In this document: one piece after another, positions 26,401 through 34,564 of the stretch
Numbering within the stretch: position 1 is the first letter of the stretch
Layout: each line of letters opens with the position of its first letter
Origin: JAWPMV01 sp038527215
GTDB lineage: Bacteria; Bacteroidota; Bacteroidia; J057
Direction: 5' to 3'
DNA: 61,053 bases
NCBI GenBank assembly: GCA_038527215.1
Contig: JBCBGC010000032.1
Coordinates: 1-61,053, forward strand
Program-made: the position numbers and the translations under genes
Notes under the pieces: generated by a model
What the model was told of the DNA's origin: nothing
Database searches by the model: none
Seen by the model: only the letters and a program-made list of their open reading frames with translations

Positions 26401-27549
26401 ATCCTCGGCTATGCTTCGAACACTACAATACCCTCTACACGCTTTTGGGTTCTCGGCCCAGTATCCTTGAATGGCGTCTGATAAAATCCTGCCACGTAGC
26501 AAGCCAATATGACTGCCAAACCAAACCGAACCAGCCTGATCCTCAAAAGGGGCAAAGAGAAAGGTAGTGTTGGTCATTTTCTCTTGAAAGGACTTGGAAA
26601 AGTTGAAAAGGGTGTCCTTTTCGCAGTCATAGAAAAATAATTTCCGTTGATAGCCTGGAAGCCACAGGTGGCCATGTTGTACCTCTTTGAAAGCCCGAAT
26701 CCCCATACCCGGCTTTGCCAGGAAACGGTTTACCGGAGAAGGGGTTAACTGATAGGTATCTGGGGAACCGTGGTAAAATGCATGTTGCTCAAAGGGAAGT
26801 CCTTCCTTTGACCTGGCGGGCGTTGAGGTATGCAGGAGTAGTTGGTTCGATGCGGTCAGACTAAGATGGTGGATTTTGCCTCCTGCTTCCAACAGGGGCA
26901 ACGAATAGCGAAGCACACTGTCTGTCTCCGGGGACCAAATGCGTAGTTGGTTCCCTTGCTTGCGAACCTTATTCCCGCCTACAAAATAAATCTTGCCCTT
27001 AGGGCCGAAGCTTGGGATAGACCATTCGTTGAGGAGGATGGTATGGAGGGGCAAAGCATTGAATTTTCCTTCGGAGAAACGCCATATGCGTAGGGTATCT
27101 CTTTGCGGCGGTTGTTCTCCGATCCAAATTTCTCCTGGTGGATGTTCGTTTATCAGGTAAATGTGACGCGAATTTCTTCCGTGAAAAGGGGTTTGAAAGA
27201 CCTCCCATCGGTCCTGTTTGAGGTGTAAGGTCAACAGGTGTGTGGAACTAAGCCCGAGGAGGAGCGTATCCTGAAAAAGCATCAATTTCAGGAGTTTTTC
27301 CCCGCTGCCCGGAAACCCAGCGGGGGGCATAAACACCTCGAATTTTTGTCCGTCAAAACGATGGAGTTTGTAGTCGTTGAGCAGCCAGATGAAGCCTTGT
27401 GGGTCCTGGATAACTCGGGTGGTGAGGCCACCCGAAAGGCCCTCCTGCGTGGTGAAAAACTCAAAACTGGCTTTTTGGGCTGTTGCATAGAGGGGCAGCA
27501 GAAGCACGAGGCCCAGGCCTAAAACCAGAGGAAAGAAAGGCAGTTTCAT
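23497..27549 (-). CDS. Hybrid two-component system regulator (HTCS), copy 2
   Basis: The 1350 residues have the same architecture as copy 1: signal peptide (ends YATAQ), propeller, Y_Y_Y, membrane helix, HisKA (NITHEFRTPL, about 847), HATPase (INLLSNALKFTPSGG, DTGIGI, GTGIGLAH), receiver (DLIISDIMMPEKDG) and AraC HTH (YADQHFGLMHLCQELGMSRT to the end). The propellers of the two copies differ clearly, while the Y_Y_Y/juxtamembrane part is almost identical, so the pair probably sees different ligands with the same output. All catalytic residues are present. Regulated genes are not evident nearby. Confidence 0.96.
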   Translation of the reverse strand: MKLPFFPLVLGLGLVLLLPLYATAQKASFEFFTTQEGLSGGLTTRVIQDPQGFIWLLNDYKLHRFDGQKFEVFMPPAGFPGSGEKLLKLMLFQDTLLLGLSSTHLLTLHLKQDRWEVFQTPFHGRNSRHIYLINEHPPGEIWIGEQPPQRDTLRIWRFSEGKFNALPLHTILLNEWSIPSFGPKGKIYFVGGNKVRKQGNQLRIWSPETDSVLRYSLPLLEAGGKIHHLSLTASNQLLLHTSTPARSKEGLPFEQHAFYHGSPDTYQLTPSPVNRFLAKPGMGIRAFKEVQHGHLWLPGYQRKLFFYDCEKDTLFNFSKSFQEKMTNTTFLFAPFEDQAGSVWFGSHIGLLRGRILSDAIQGYWAENPKACRGYCSVRSIAEDPQGNIFAQYYGGLVQFNPHQASSYTYLKQEVLDLPSPAPIYYLDRKLWFSNGKAFKPGEARLQNIPGSIAGPNRGEGLFFPARQGGLWWIFSNQLSYLDPTKTPLRWETILSFPDQDFVRNTALYVDPQRGLIYLGRKGKLLQYNPKTQKKTWFDFETLGFERLDILAIEADPQQNLWLASHEGLIQFQPQSGRSKRYTKLDGLPHDFVCGILPEGDSCLWLSTYHGLSRFHIPSETFTNFYEEDGLSHNEFNQRSYLTSRDGRMYFGGLKGINAFYPQELMASFRQQQAKTQLALSSFEYVDEKAGKTERKLLFSSSPSLHIYYHHRSFTFEYALTNFNNPSEVAYSFRMKGYQDTWSAPSKFNFTRFSSLPTGEYDFEVKARDSHGRWHPDQLRVKVIVHPAWWASGWAILGYACLSLGLLYLIYRFFAYRWELQLQLKAEHAEALRLKKLDSFKTKFYTNITHEFRTPLTVILGMTEQIRNQPNTYLESGTQLIKSNGNHLLRLINQLLSLSKLENHSLQLKWEHGDLVAHLRYLTESFQAYANSQNILLQFHSDEGQLFMDFDPEQMKQIMINLLSNALKFTPSGGKVSVKMSPDHKQEKVSIRVCDTGIGIDPAKLDKIFDRFYQVDGTSTRKGEGTGIGLAHTQEVVKLMGGEILVESKVGKGSSFTVQLPVRLELKGSIPAVIPSGQPPVVPFQLPVKCSTGQASSGPHVLLIEDNPAVIDYLTSCLQDRFQVAVALNGKIGIEKARTQIPDLIISDIMMPEKDGFKVCETLRGDERTSHIPLILLTAKADPTSRLDGWRRGADAYLLKPFDKEELLLRVETLLERQQRLVSFLSQKFVPQQVESGPGLPQETLHIQDQFIEKVRDIIEAHYADQHFGLMHLCQELGMSRTQLYRKMKALIDMAPSDFIRRHRLAHAHTLLKTTQLNVSEVAWQVGFKDLSHFSKAYYALYGELPSSTSR

Positions 27550-28069
27550 GTAGTTACTAGCAGCACTGAGAAAATATCGTACATAAGATAGAAAATCTAT
27601 TCTGTATTTATAGGGATAAATGGAAAATTTTCCGTCCCCGAAAGGATTCTCCTTTTCTATTGGGCATACCGCATGCCTTGCCGCACAGCATAGTTGTCAT
27701 CCCGGAATGGCCTCCGACCGTAGGGAGGGGCTATATCCGGGATCTCTCGCTTCGATGCCGGTCTCTTCTTGTGCAAGCAGCCACAGAATTTGCTTAAGGG
27801 GAGTTCTAGGCTGACGACAGCCCCGACGACCGAATTTGTTGCCTATTCCCACTCGCAATTGTGATTCCCAGCCATTGGTTCTACGCTTCCTGATGGGACA
27901 CCCTTCCCTTCCGAAAAAAGCATTCACCTTCCTAACAAGTGGGTAGATTCCCGTCCAGGGATTCCCTTAGCTTTAGGGTCAAGGTCGTCAGCCCTAACCA
28001 CTTCCTGCAATCCTGCCTTTTTGCCGCCAGGCCTTGAAAGCTTATGCTCCTTGCCCTAACTTATATGGC
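27550..28069. other. Gene-free stretch upstream of HTCS copy 2
   Basis: The 520 bp contain no supported gene. They include one copy of the REP-like element (27695-27746). The remainder has no promoter or coding signal I can defend; the open frames found there (for example 27620-27814) are mostly translations of repeat DNA. Confidence 0.5.
27695..27746 (+). repeat. REP-like element, solo copy
   Basis: It begins TGTCATCCCGGAA, contains CCGACCGTAGGGAGGGGCTA and ends TATCCGGGATCTC. The same elements occur in both arms of 35079-35203. CCCGGA near the start can pair with TCCGGG near the end, making a short hairpin. Confidence 0.7.
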
Positions 28070-28573
28070 ATGAAAACCTCCGTTTCCGTCGAAGCCATTT
28101 TCTACTGTTCCTTGGAGCGGGCCTTCAAAACGCCCATCCTGGGAGATGCTACTCAGTATTTGGTGGGTTATGGGCCCGTGCCTGCAGTGGTAGGCTTCAA
28201 AGAGGATGAAACCTGGGGCAGGGTAGGGGGGACCCGCATTCCGCTTTCCCAGAACACCCTTTTTGCCCAAGGCGGCCCCATCGGCCTGGACCGGATTTAT
28301 AGCCGGGAGGAAAACCGCTATTGGGAATGGGGCGTGGCGGAATTTTACCAGCCGAGCATGGGCTTTTCGGAATTTCGGGGTCAGCTTTGGGTCGAACAAA
28401 AAGCGGAAAACGAAATACACGTCCGCTGGGTCTATACCTTACACTCCGGCATCGCAATCCTCTATCCCTTCCATTGGTTCTTCACCCAGGTCTTTTGGAA
28501 AGGGCAAATGAAGGTAGGCATTCAGCGCATGAAGGCTTTTGCTGAGTCGGACCAGGCTTTTTTGTATACCTAA
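28070..28573 (+). CDS. SRPBCC-like protein (START/Bet v1 fold), unknown ligand
   Basis: About 167 residues are read from ATG 28070 (MKTSVSVEAIFYCSLERAFK); a start 12 codons upstream is open but has no better context. The opening strand and helix, EIHVRWVYTLHSGIAILYPF and the final long helix WKGQMKVGIQRMKAFAESD fit the SRPBCC superfamily. The insert LGRIYSREENRYWEWGVAEF-type region is unlike common polyketide cyclases. These folds bind hydrophobic ligands; the function is unknown. It is the first gene of a plus-strand run reaching 33 kb. Confidence 0.65.
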   Translation: MKTSVSVEAIFYCSLERAFKTPILGDATQYLVGYGPVPAVVGFKEDETWGRVGGTRIPLSQNTLFAQGGPIGLDRIYSREENRYWEWGVAEFYQPSMGFSEFRGQLWVEQKAENEIHVRWVYTLHSGIAILYPFHWFFTQVFWKGQMKVGIQRMKAFAESDQAFLYT

Positions 28574-28603
28574 AAAAAACGTCGCAAGAAACGGCCACAA
28601 ACC

Positions 28604-29086
28604 ATGCACTACTTCAAAGCTACCTTAGCCATCATCGTCGGTAATCCCTATGTGCTGCTTCCTCCGGAGGTCTTGCAGGCTATGTTTGAGGCAGCCCAAA
28701 AAAACAAAGGCCCCATTCCCGTCCGTGGCACCATCAATGGTAAGCCCTATCAGCAAACCCTGGTTAAATACAGCGGGGCCTGGCGGCTCTACATCAATAT
28801 GCAGATGCTGAAAGATTCTCCCCGAAGAATCGGAGAAGAGATCGAAGTAGGAATCACCTATGATCCCAGCGACCGCAGCATCGCCATGCATCCGAAACTA
28901 GCGCAAGCTTTTGAGGAAAATCCGGAAGCAAAGGCGGTATTTGATGGGCTGACGCCTTCCCGGCAAAAAGAAATTCTGCGCTATATTGCTCATCTGAAAA
29001 CAGAAGCCAGCGTGGACCGGAACGTGGAGCGGGCGATTGGGTTTCTTCAGGGGAAAGACCGATTTGTAGGGCGAGATAAACCTTAA
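28604..29086 (+). CDS. DUF1905 / YdeI-OmpD-associated family protein
   Basis: The 160 residues have two parts: an N-terminal DUF1905 beta-barrel (IVGNPYVLLPPEVLQAMFEA, PIPVRGTINGKPYQQTLVKY, AWRLYINMQMLKDS) and a C-terminal YdeI-like helical tail (HPKLAQAFEENPEAKAVFDG, LTPSRQKEILRYIAHLKTEA). Both parts often occur together in Bacteroidota. YdeI-type proteins have been linked to bacteriocin or peptide tolerance, but the activity is unknown. It follows the SRPBCC gene by 30 bp, so an operon is likely. Confidence 0.88.
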   Translation: MHYFKATLAIIVGNPYVLLPPEVLQAMFEAAQKNKGPIPVRGTINGKPYQQTLVKYSGAWRLYINMQMLKDSPRRIGEEIEVGITYDPSDRSIAMHPKLAQAFEENPEAKAVFDGLTPSRQKEILRYIAHLKTEASVDRNVERAIGFLQGKDRFVGRDKP

Positions 29087-29115
29087 GCCAAGCCCACAAC
29101 CTATTCAAGGAAAAC

Positions 29116-29661
29116 ATGAATTATTGGGAAAACAACTTGATCACCCTGAGAGGACTGGAAGCAGAGGATGCCAGTTTTTTTCATGACTGGAATCAAGAAA
29201 CGGGCACCCAGCTAGCCCTCGATCAAATCTGGTTTCCTTCCTCCCTGATCCGGCAGGAAGAATGGGTGAAAAAACAAGCCCTGGCCTCGGTGGAGGAGGA
29301 TAGCTACTTTTTTGTGATAGAGAATAAAGCTGGGGAAAGGGTAGGCATGATTCACACCAATGAAGCGGATAAAAAGAACGGGCATTTTAGCTATGGTTTA
29401 GGGGTGGTGCAGGCGCATCGGCATAAAGGCTACGCCTCAGCGGCCATTCGCATGGTCTTAGGCTATTTTTTCAAGGAATTGCGCTATCATAAGGTTACGG
29501 TCGGCATTTATGCCTTCAATCAAGCCTCCATTGCCTTGCACCAGCGCCTGGGGTTTCAGGAAGAAGGGAGATTGCGGGAGATGCTGTTTGCGGGCAATGC
29601 CTATCATGATCTGCTAAAATTCGGCCTCTTGAAAAGGGAGTTTTTGGCCAGGAAAAAATAG
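29116..29661 (+). CDS. GNAT N-acetyltransferase (RimJ/RimL-like)
   Basis: The 181-residue GNAT domain (Acetyltransf_3 type) starts LITLRGLEAEDASFFHDWNQ and contains FFVIENKAGERVGMIHTNEA, the acetyl-CoA-binding segment VVQAHRHKGYASAAIRMVLG and FNQASIALHQRLGFQEEGRL. Relatives acetylate N-terminal amines of ribosomal proteins or small amines; the substrate is unknown. It lies 29 bp after the DUF1905 gene and 21 bp before the sulfatase gene. Confidence 0.92.
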   Translation: MNYWENNLITLRGLEAEDASFFHDWNQETGTQLALDQIWFPSSLIRQEEWVKKQALASVEEDSYFFVIENKAGERVGMIHTNEADKKNGHFSYGLGVVQAHRHKGYASAAIRMVLGYFFKELRYHKVTVGIYAFNQASIALHQRLGFQEEGRLREMLFAGNAYHDLLKFGLLKREFLARKK

Positions 29662-29682
29662 GGAACACGCAACCTAGCCAGT

Positions 29683-31266
29683 ATGAAAAATCTACTTACT
29701 TACTTGAAAAGATTGCCTTGGGCTTTCGGGAGCTTGCTCCTGTTGTGCCTGGCTTGCGGACCCCAGCCGCAGCCATCTTCTACTAAACCCAATGTCCTCT
29801 TCATCTCCATTGATGACCTGCGTCCGGCGCTGGGGGTATATGGAGACAGCATCGCTCACACCCCGCACATCGACCAACTGGCCGCTGAAGGCATGACATT
29901 TCGACAGACCTTTTGTCAGGCGGCGGTCTGTGCCCCTTCCCGGGCCAGCCTGATGACCGGGCTGCGACCTGATTCCACCCGGGTCTGGCACCTGGGCGAT
30001 AAGTTTCGCGAGATCAATCCCCAGACCGTGACCATGCCGCAGTATTTTGCCCAGCATGGCTACCACACCGTCAACCTTGGCAAAATCTTCCACAACTATA
30101 TGCCCGACTCGGTTTCCTGGCATGAACCCGACCTGCGTCCGGCGCGCTATCTCAAAGAAAACTGGTTGGGCCGTGATGGAGAAACCTTTTACATTAGCCC
30201 CGAGGTCAATGCCTCACAGGTGATCAAACGAGATTCATTGCTCAAGCTCCGGCCGGTGCGCTACGCCGATGGCTGGAATACCGGCCCGGCCTGGGAAGCC
30301 GCTGATGTGCATGACTCTATGTACTATGATGGCGCGCAAAATGTGCTGACTAAGCGGGTGCTGACCCGATTGGCGAAGCAGAATCAGCCCTTTTACATGG
30401 GCCTGGGCTATTTTCGCCCGCACCTGCCTTTTACCGCCCCGAAAAAATACTGGGACCTCTACGATCCCCAGGCCATTTCCCTGCCCCCCAATCCCAACCT
30501 TCCCGTAGACGCACCCTTGCACAGCATGAACTCCATGTACGAACTGCGCCACTATGACGATTTTCATCACATTGGACATCCCACCTCCGATTACCGCATG
30601 GGAGAAGATACCGTCCGCCTGCTTCGACACGGCTATTACGCCAGCGTCAGCTATGTGGATGCGCTCCTTGGCGAGCTTTTTGCCCACCTGAAAAAACTCG
30701 GCCTCTACGAAAATACCATCATCATCCTCTGGGGAGACCACGGCTGGAAACTGGGCGACCACAACAGCTGGGGCAAAATGACCAACTACAATATTGACCT
30801 GCGGGTGCCCATGATCGTGCGCTATCCCGGGCAGGAAAAGCGCGGGGCGCAGACCTTTGCCTTTACCGAACTGGTAGATATGTTCCCTTCCCTTTGCGAA
30901 CTGGCTGGGATACCCGTGCCGGACTACATGCAGGGCACCAGTTTTGTGCCTTTGCTGGAAGACCCGGACCGCCCCTGGAAACAAGCCGCTTTTAGTCAGT
31001 TTCACCGCCGCCCCAAAGTATCCGCCGATGGGCAGCGTTATATGGGCTACGTCATCAATACCGAGGCCTACCACTATATCGAATGGTATGGCTGGGACCA
31101 TCAGACGGGCACCCGCGGCGCCCAAACCCATGTAGAACTATATGACCGCCAGCAGGACCCCCACGAAACGATCAACCTGGCCGGTCAAGCATCGTTGCAG
31201 GCCGTGGAGGCGGAATTGGCTCGGCGACTGGCGGAAGGGTGGCGAGCGGAGGCAGATGTTGACTGA
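29683..31266 (+). CDS. Lipoprotein sulfatase (iduronate-2-sulfatase type, Cys-type)
   Basis: The 527-residue lipoprotein (lipobox LLCLAC) has a type I sulfatase domain. Metal-binding Asp residues lie in SIDDLRPALG; the formylglycine Cys is in CAPSRASLMTG (about residue 83); later come LGYFRPHLPFTAP, ILWGDHGWKLGDH (about 350) and HETINLAG near the end. It resembles S1_7 enzymes that remove sulfate from uronic-acid-containing polysaccharides such as ulvan or glycosaminoglycans. The Cys needs conversion to formylglycine, and the SUMF1-like protein at 2807 lacks the residues for that, so the maturase must be elsewhere. Confidence 0.95.
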   Translation: MKNLLTYLKRLPWAFGSLLLLCLACGPQPQPSSTKPNVLFISIDDLRPALGVYGDSIAHTPHIDQLAAEGMTFRQTFCQAAVCAPSRASLMTGLRPDSTRVWHLGDKFREINPQTVTMPQYFAQHGYHTVNLGKIFHNYMPDSVSWHEPDLRPARYLKENWLGRDGETFYISPEVNASQVIKRDSLLKLRPVRYADGWNTGPAWEAADVHDSMYYDGAQNVLTKRVLTRLAKQNQPFYMGLGYFRPHLPFTAPKKYWDLYDPQAISLPPNPNLPVDAPLHSMNSMYELRHYDDFHHIGHPTSDYRMGEDTVRLLRHGYYASVSYVDALLGELFAHLKKLGLYENTIIILWGDHGWKLGDHNSWGKMTNYNIDLRVPMIVRYPGQEKRGAQTFAFTELVDMFPSLCELAGIPVPDYMQGTSFVPLLEDPDRPWKQAAFSQFHRRPKVSADGQRYMGYVINTEAYHYIEWYGWDHQTGTRGAQTHVELYDRQQDPHETINLAGQASLQAVEAELARRLAEGWRAEADVD

Positions 31267-31423
31267 GGGAGCAGAAGGGATGACCGTATTAGTTCTCCTT
31301 TCGAAAAGGAAGTTTTTATAAGGCAGGCCTGTTATCTTGAGTCCTGAATGGCCGACATCCATCCGGGCTATTTCTTCGAAGACCTCTTGAAACCCATCGA
31401 TCAGGTAGCTTACATACCCCAGC

Positions 31424-32362
31424 ATGAAAAAATGGCTCATCAGAATATTCGCCCTTGGCTTTGTGCTCCTCAATGTGAGCGCGGCTTTCCATGGGTATAA
31501 GTTTACCCATTTTGCCAGCGAATCGGAGGTCAAGACTTCCGCTGAAAGCCTGAGCTTTGGGGCAAAACTGGGGGTGCTGTTTTTGGGCGTTTCTAATCCC
31601 CGGCCCGTAAATCTCTCCCAACCCCTCGCACCTTATGAGATCCTGACCTTTAGTAGCGGGGCGGAAACCCTGGAAGCCTGGTGGATCACGGCAGACAGTG
31701 CATTGGGAAGCGTCATATTATTTCATGGGTATAGTGGAGAAAAATCTAGTATGCTAAAGCGGGCTGCCCTCCTGCGCGAAATTGGGTACAACACCCTTTT
31801 GGTAGATTTTCGAGGCTCTGGCGGCTCTACTGGAAATACCACCTCTATAGGCTTTCATGAATCTGTAGATGTGCGCGCGGCGATTGAGACCTTGCTGGCT
31901 CGGGGAGAAGAGAATCTCTACTTGTTGGGGACTTCTATGGGAGCGGCGGCTGTGCTCAAAGCCATGGCCGAAGATCCTGCGGGCGTTACGGGCCTGATCC
32001 TGGAATGCCCCTTTGGGAGTTTGTTACAAACCGCTAAAAACCGTTTCGAACGAATGGGCGTGCCTGCCTTTCCCGGAGCGCATTTATTGGTGTTCTGGGG
32101 TGGGTTGGAAAATGGCTTTTGGGGCTTTGGGCATCAGCCGAGTGCGTATAGCCAGGAGGTATCTCTTCCCACGCTGCTCATACACGGACAAAAAGACCGC
32201 CGGGTCAAGCAACACGAAATTGATGCGATTTTTCAGGCCTTAGCGGGACAAAAAGACTTATTGCTCTTCCCTGAAGCTGGCCACGGCAACTACCTGGAAA
32301 TGGACCAGCCCGCCTGGATCAAGGGGGTGAAAAGCCACCTTTTACCAGAAAGAGGAAAGTGA
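31424..32362 (+). CDS. Membrane-anchored alpha/beta hydrolase (S33/YfhR-like)
   Basis: The 312-residue protein begins with one hydrophobic anchor (IRIFALGFVLLNVSAAF). The alpha/beta-hydrolase core shows VILFHGYSGEKSS, LLVDFRGSGGSTG, nucleophile Ser in LLGTSMGAAAVLKAM, Asp in IHGQKDRRVKQHE and His in EAGHGNYLEMD. All triad positions are present. Relatives are lipases or peptidases of unclear substrate. It follows the sulfatase by ~157 bp. Confidence 0.9.
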   Translation: MKKWLIRIFALGFVLLNVSAAFHGYKFTHFASESEVKTSAESLSFGAKLGVLFLGVSNPRPVNLSQPLAPYEILTFSSGAETLEAWWITADSALGSVILFHGYSGEKSSMLKRAALLREIGYNTLLVDFRGSGGSTGNTTSIGFHESVDVRAAIETLLARGEENLYLLGTSMGAAAVLKAMAEDPAGVTGLILECPFGSLLQTAKNRFERMGVPAFPGAHLLVFWGGLENGFWGFGHQPSAYSQEVSLPTLLIHGQKDRRVKQHEIDAIFQALAGQKDLLLFPEAGHGNYLEMDQPAWIKGVKSHLLPERGK

Positions 32363-32470
32363 ATCTGGAAAGTTTCGGAAAAAACCTCGACTACCAGCTC
32401 ATGAATCCGCTATGTATTTCAAGTAAACCCGAGCGTAGGTTAACGTAATTTTTATCGCTATCAAGACTTT

Positions 32471-32968
32471 ATGGCTATCGCAAAAAAAGGCTCCAGAAAT
32501 ATCACAGTAGATGGCATCGCCTATCGCTATAAGGTATCCAAGATCAAGAAAAAATCGGGCTGGCGGGAACAGGTTGATGAACTGGATGAGACCTTCATGA
32601 AATATGCCCGCTACTATGGCTTGGGGGAGGTGCGGGATATCACCCTGAACATCGTGGCGCATTTGGAGGAAAATCCAGCCTCTCATCTATTTGTGAAAAT
32701 TCAGACCGTCCTGGTTGACGGCTTTTTGGGACCCGAACAGCTTACCCAGATCAAACCTCAGATGGTGGCCCGCCTGATCCGCCAAGGACTAGCCGATGGT
32801 TGGAAGCCTGCGGAAAAAGGAGATGCCCGGCTGCTTTTGCTCGAAACCCAGGACCAGCAGAAAAAACCGGTCCTGCTGCAATTTCCTGATGATGGGCAGA
32901 CTATCGAGGATTACCAGCCTTTGGATCAGGTGGTTAGGGTAGAGGTAGAGGAGGAAGACGAAACTTAG
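32471..32968 (+). CDS. Conserved-type hypothetical protein
   Basis: The 165 residues are soluble and rich in charged amino acids. The N-terminus is basic (MAIAKKGSRNITVDGIAYRY, KVSKIKKKSGWREQ); the middle contains EVRDITLNIVAHLEENPASH; the tail is strongly acidic (VVRVEVEEEDET). I recognise the type from Bacteroidota genomes but know no function. It is a single gene, ~100 bp from its neighbours. Confidence 0.65.
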   Translation: MAIAKKGSRNITVDGIAYRYKVSKIKKKSGWREQVDELDETFMKYARYYGLGEVRDITLNIVAHLEENPASHLFVKIQTVLVDGFLGPEQLTQIKPQMVARLIRQGLADGWKPAEKGDARLLLLETQDQQKKPVLLQFPDDGQTIEDYQPLDQVVRVEVEEEDET

Positions 32969-33069
32969 GCCAGCTTGTTTGCATCATTTTTTTTGTCAAA
33001 TCTTCCCTTTGTCATCAAACCTTTTGCGCTTGCTTTAGTCAAAGAGACAAAGAGCAATCAAACTAAGAA

Positions 33070-34065
33070 ATGAAAGAAATCCTTTGGGCCGCCTGTGCGC
33101 TGGCCTGCCTCACCCTTAGCTGTAAGCAAGTCGTAGAAACCCCTGAACCTGGTCCCGGTGATACCCCCATCGTATACGCCGAAGCCACCTATGATATCCA
33201 ACGCTTTCCTGATATTACCTATGCCGAAGGGCTCAGCCATGATGCCATCAACAGCCCTGATCCGAAAGTCATGCCCTTGCTGCTGGATGCCTATGTCCCC
33301 GACAACGAGCTGACCAAGCGTCCCGCCATGCTGCTGATCCACGGCGGCGGTTTTCAAGGCGGTTCTCGCAAAGCAGAAAGTATCGTGAACTTATGCGAAT
33401 ATTTTACCGCCCGAGGCTGGGTTACTTTCTCCATCAATTACCGCTTGCTGGATGACCTGGGCACCGTGCCTACCGCCTGGGTAGATTACGCCCAACAGCT
33501 GCCCGATACCGTGCCAGTAGACCGCTTCTATTCGCTATACCCTGCCGCCCGTGACGCCAAAGCCGCCCTCCGCTGGCTCTTTGCCAATGCAGAAACCTAT
33601 GGCATTGATACCGATTACATCACCGTAGGCGGCGGTTCGGCCGGAGCCATTACCGCCACTATGCTGGGCATTACTGATGCAGAAGATTATACGGACGAAA
33701 TTACCCTCGCAGAAGATCCGACCCTGGCCACTGCCAACCTGGGACAGGCTACCGCCGTGCATAGCATCCTGGATTTCTGGGGCAGTGGCTTACATGTACA
33801 AATGCTGGAAGATGTTTATGGCGTGAATCGCTATGACGAAACCGATGCGCCCATCCTCATCATGCATGGCACCGAAGACCCCACGGTCCCCTTTAGTGAC
33901 GGGGAAGCGCTAAGAGATCGCTATACTGAGAATGGAGTGGCTCACGGATTTTATCCCCTGGAAGGACGGGGACATGGCCCCTGGAATGCTACGGTAGATG
34001 GGCAGACGTTGACAGAACTCTGCTTTGATTTTGTGGTGGAGCAGCAGGGATTGACGGTGGAGTAG
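33070..34065 (+). CDS. Lipoprotein alpha/beta-hydrolase (carboxylesterase/BD-FAE-like)
   Basis: The 331-residue lipoprotein (CLTLSC) has an alpha/beta-hydrolase domain: oxyanion motif LLIHGGGFQGGSRKA (about residue 91), AAKDAKAALRWLFANAETYG-like helix, nucleophile Ser in VGGGSAGAITATML (about 190), Asp in MHGTEDPTVPF and His in EGRGHGPWNA. It is likely a periplasmic esterase of the BD-FAE/carboxylesterase type. The gene ends 4 bp from the convergent HxlR gene. Confidence 0.9.
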   Translation: MKEILWAACALACLTLSCKQVVETPEPGPGDTPIVYAEATYDIQRFPDITYAEGLSHDAINSPDPKVMPLLLDAYVPDNELTKRPAMLLIHGGGFQGGSRKAESIVNLCEYFTARGWVTFSINYRLLDDLGTVPTAWVDYAQQLPDTVPVDRFYSLYPAARDAKAALRWLFANAETYGIDTDYITVGGGSAGAITATMLGITDAEDYTDEITLAEDPTLATANLGQATAVHSILDFWGSGLHVQMLEDVYGVNRYDETDAPILIMHGTEDPTVPFSDGEALRDRYTENGVAHGFYPLEGRGHGPWNATVDGQTLTELCFDFVVEQQGLTVE

Positions 34066-34069
34066 GGGC

Positions 34070-34474
34070 TTATTCCAGCCGCGCCCGCAAATCCTTCAGC
34101 AAACCCTCCCGGTCCGCTTTGGCTCGCGCTACAAATGCGGGTACGATTTCCAGTTCGCTGCCATGCTTAGCCGACCAGACCGTCATCTCTACCAAAATTG
34201 GCAAAAGGTCTTTGCCCTTCTCCGTGAGGGCATAGACCTTTTGGGTTTTTTTCTGCTCATATACCCTCGCTTCTACTACGCCCATGCCCTCCAGTCGCTT
34301 CAATCGATCGGAAAGGATGTTGGTAGCAATGCCTTCTTTCCCCTGACTGAAATCCTTATAAAACTTTTTTCCATAAAAGGCTAAGTCCCTCACAATCAAA
34401 AAGGTCCACTTGTCTCCAAAGAAATCCAGGGCATAACTAATGGGACAATCCGACCGTTGCGTGATTTTTTTCAT
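34070..34474 (-). CDS. HxlR-family transcriptional regulator (second copy)
   Basis: The 134-residue winged-helix protein has HxlR blocks: SDCPISYALDFFGDKWTFLI, FYKDFSQGKEGIATNILSDR, KKTQKVYALTEKGKDLLPIL and MTVWSAKHG. The N-terminal Cys of SDCPI matches the redox or electrophile-sensing position of this family. ATG 34474 is preferred to the TTG one codon upstream. It is divergent from a SnoaL-like gene, with two near-identical palindromes in the 90-bp gap. It is paralogous in family and context to the HxlR at 7557, though not a recent duplicate. Confidence 0.93.
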   Translation of the reverse strand: MKKITQRSDCPISYALDFFGDKWTFLIVRDLAFYGKKFYKDFSQGKEGIATNILSDRLKRLEGMGVVEARVYEQKKTQKVYALTEKGKDLLPILVEMTVWSAKHGSELEIVPAFVARAKADREGLLKDLRARLE

Positions 34475-34480
34475 CAAACA

Positions 34481-34495
34481 CTTGCTTTTTGCAAG
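34481..34495. promoter_or_regulatory. Candidate HxlR operator 1 (second divergon)
   Basis: CTTGCTTTTTGCAAG is a perfect 5+5 inverted repeat with a T5 centre. It contains the TTG (34482-34484) of the putative -33 box of the SnoaL gene and starts 6 bp from the HxlR ATG. Confidence 0.75.
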
Positions 34496-34511
34496 CGAAT
34501 ATGTACCTTTG
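34482..34511 (+). promoter_or_regulatory. Promoter of the second SnoaL-like gene
   Basis: TTG (34482-34484), 19 bp and TACCTTTG (34504-34511) fit the Bacteroidota promoter consensus, 53 bp before the ATG. The spacer length equals that of the first divergon. Operator 1 covers the -33 box and operator 2 lies just after the -7 box, so repression by steric blocking is expected. Confidence 0.75.
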
Positions 34512-34515
34512 TTTC

Positions 34516-34532
34516 ACTTGCTTTTTGCAAGT
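34516..34532. promoter_or_regulatory. Candidate HxlR operator 2 (second divergon)
   Basis: ACTTGCTTTTTGCAAGT is a perfect 6+6 inverted repeat with a T5 centre, the same core as operator 1 at a centre-to-centre distance of 36 bp. It would overlap the transcription start of the SnoaL gene. Confidence 0.75.
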
Positions 34533-34564
34533 TAGTGGAAATTCTGAATTAAATCACCATCGAT

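Noticed and set aside
19068..27549. Polysaccharide utilisation locus around the HTCS genes
   Set aside because: No SusC, SusD, lyase or glycosidase gene is found within ~10 kb on either side.
30235..31131. 298-codon minus-strand frame opposite the sulfatase
   Set aside because: The plus-strand sulfatase has all family motifs in frame. The antisense frame is low-complexity shadow of GC-rich codons.
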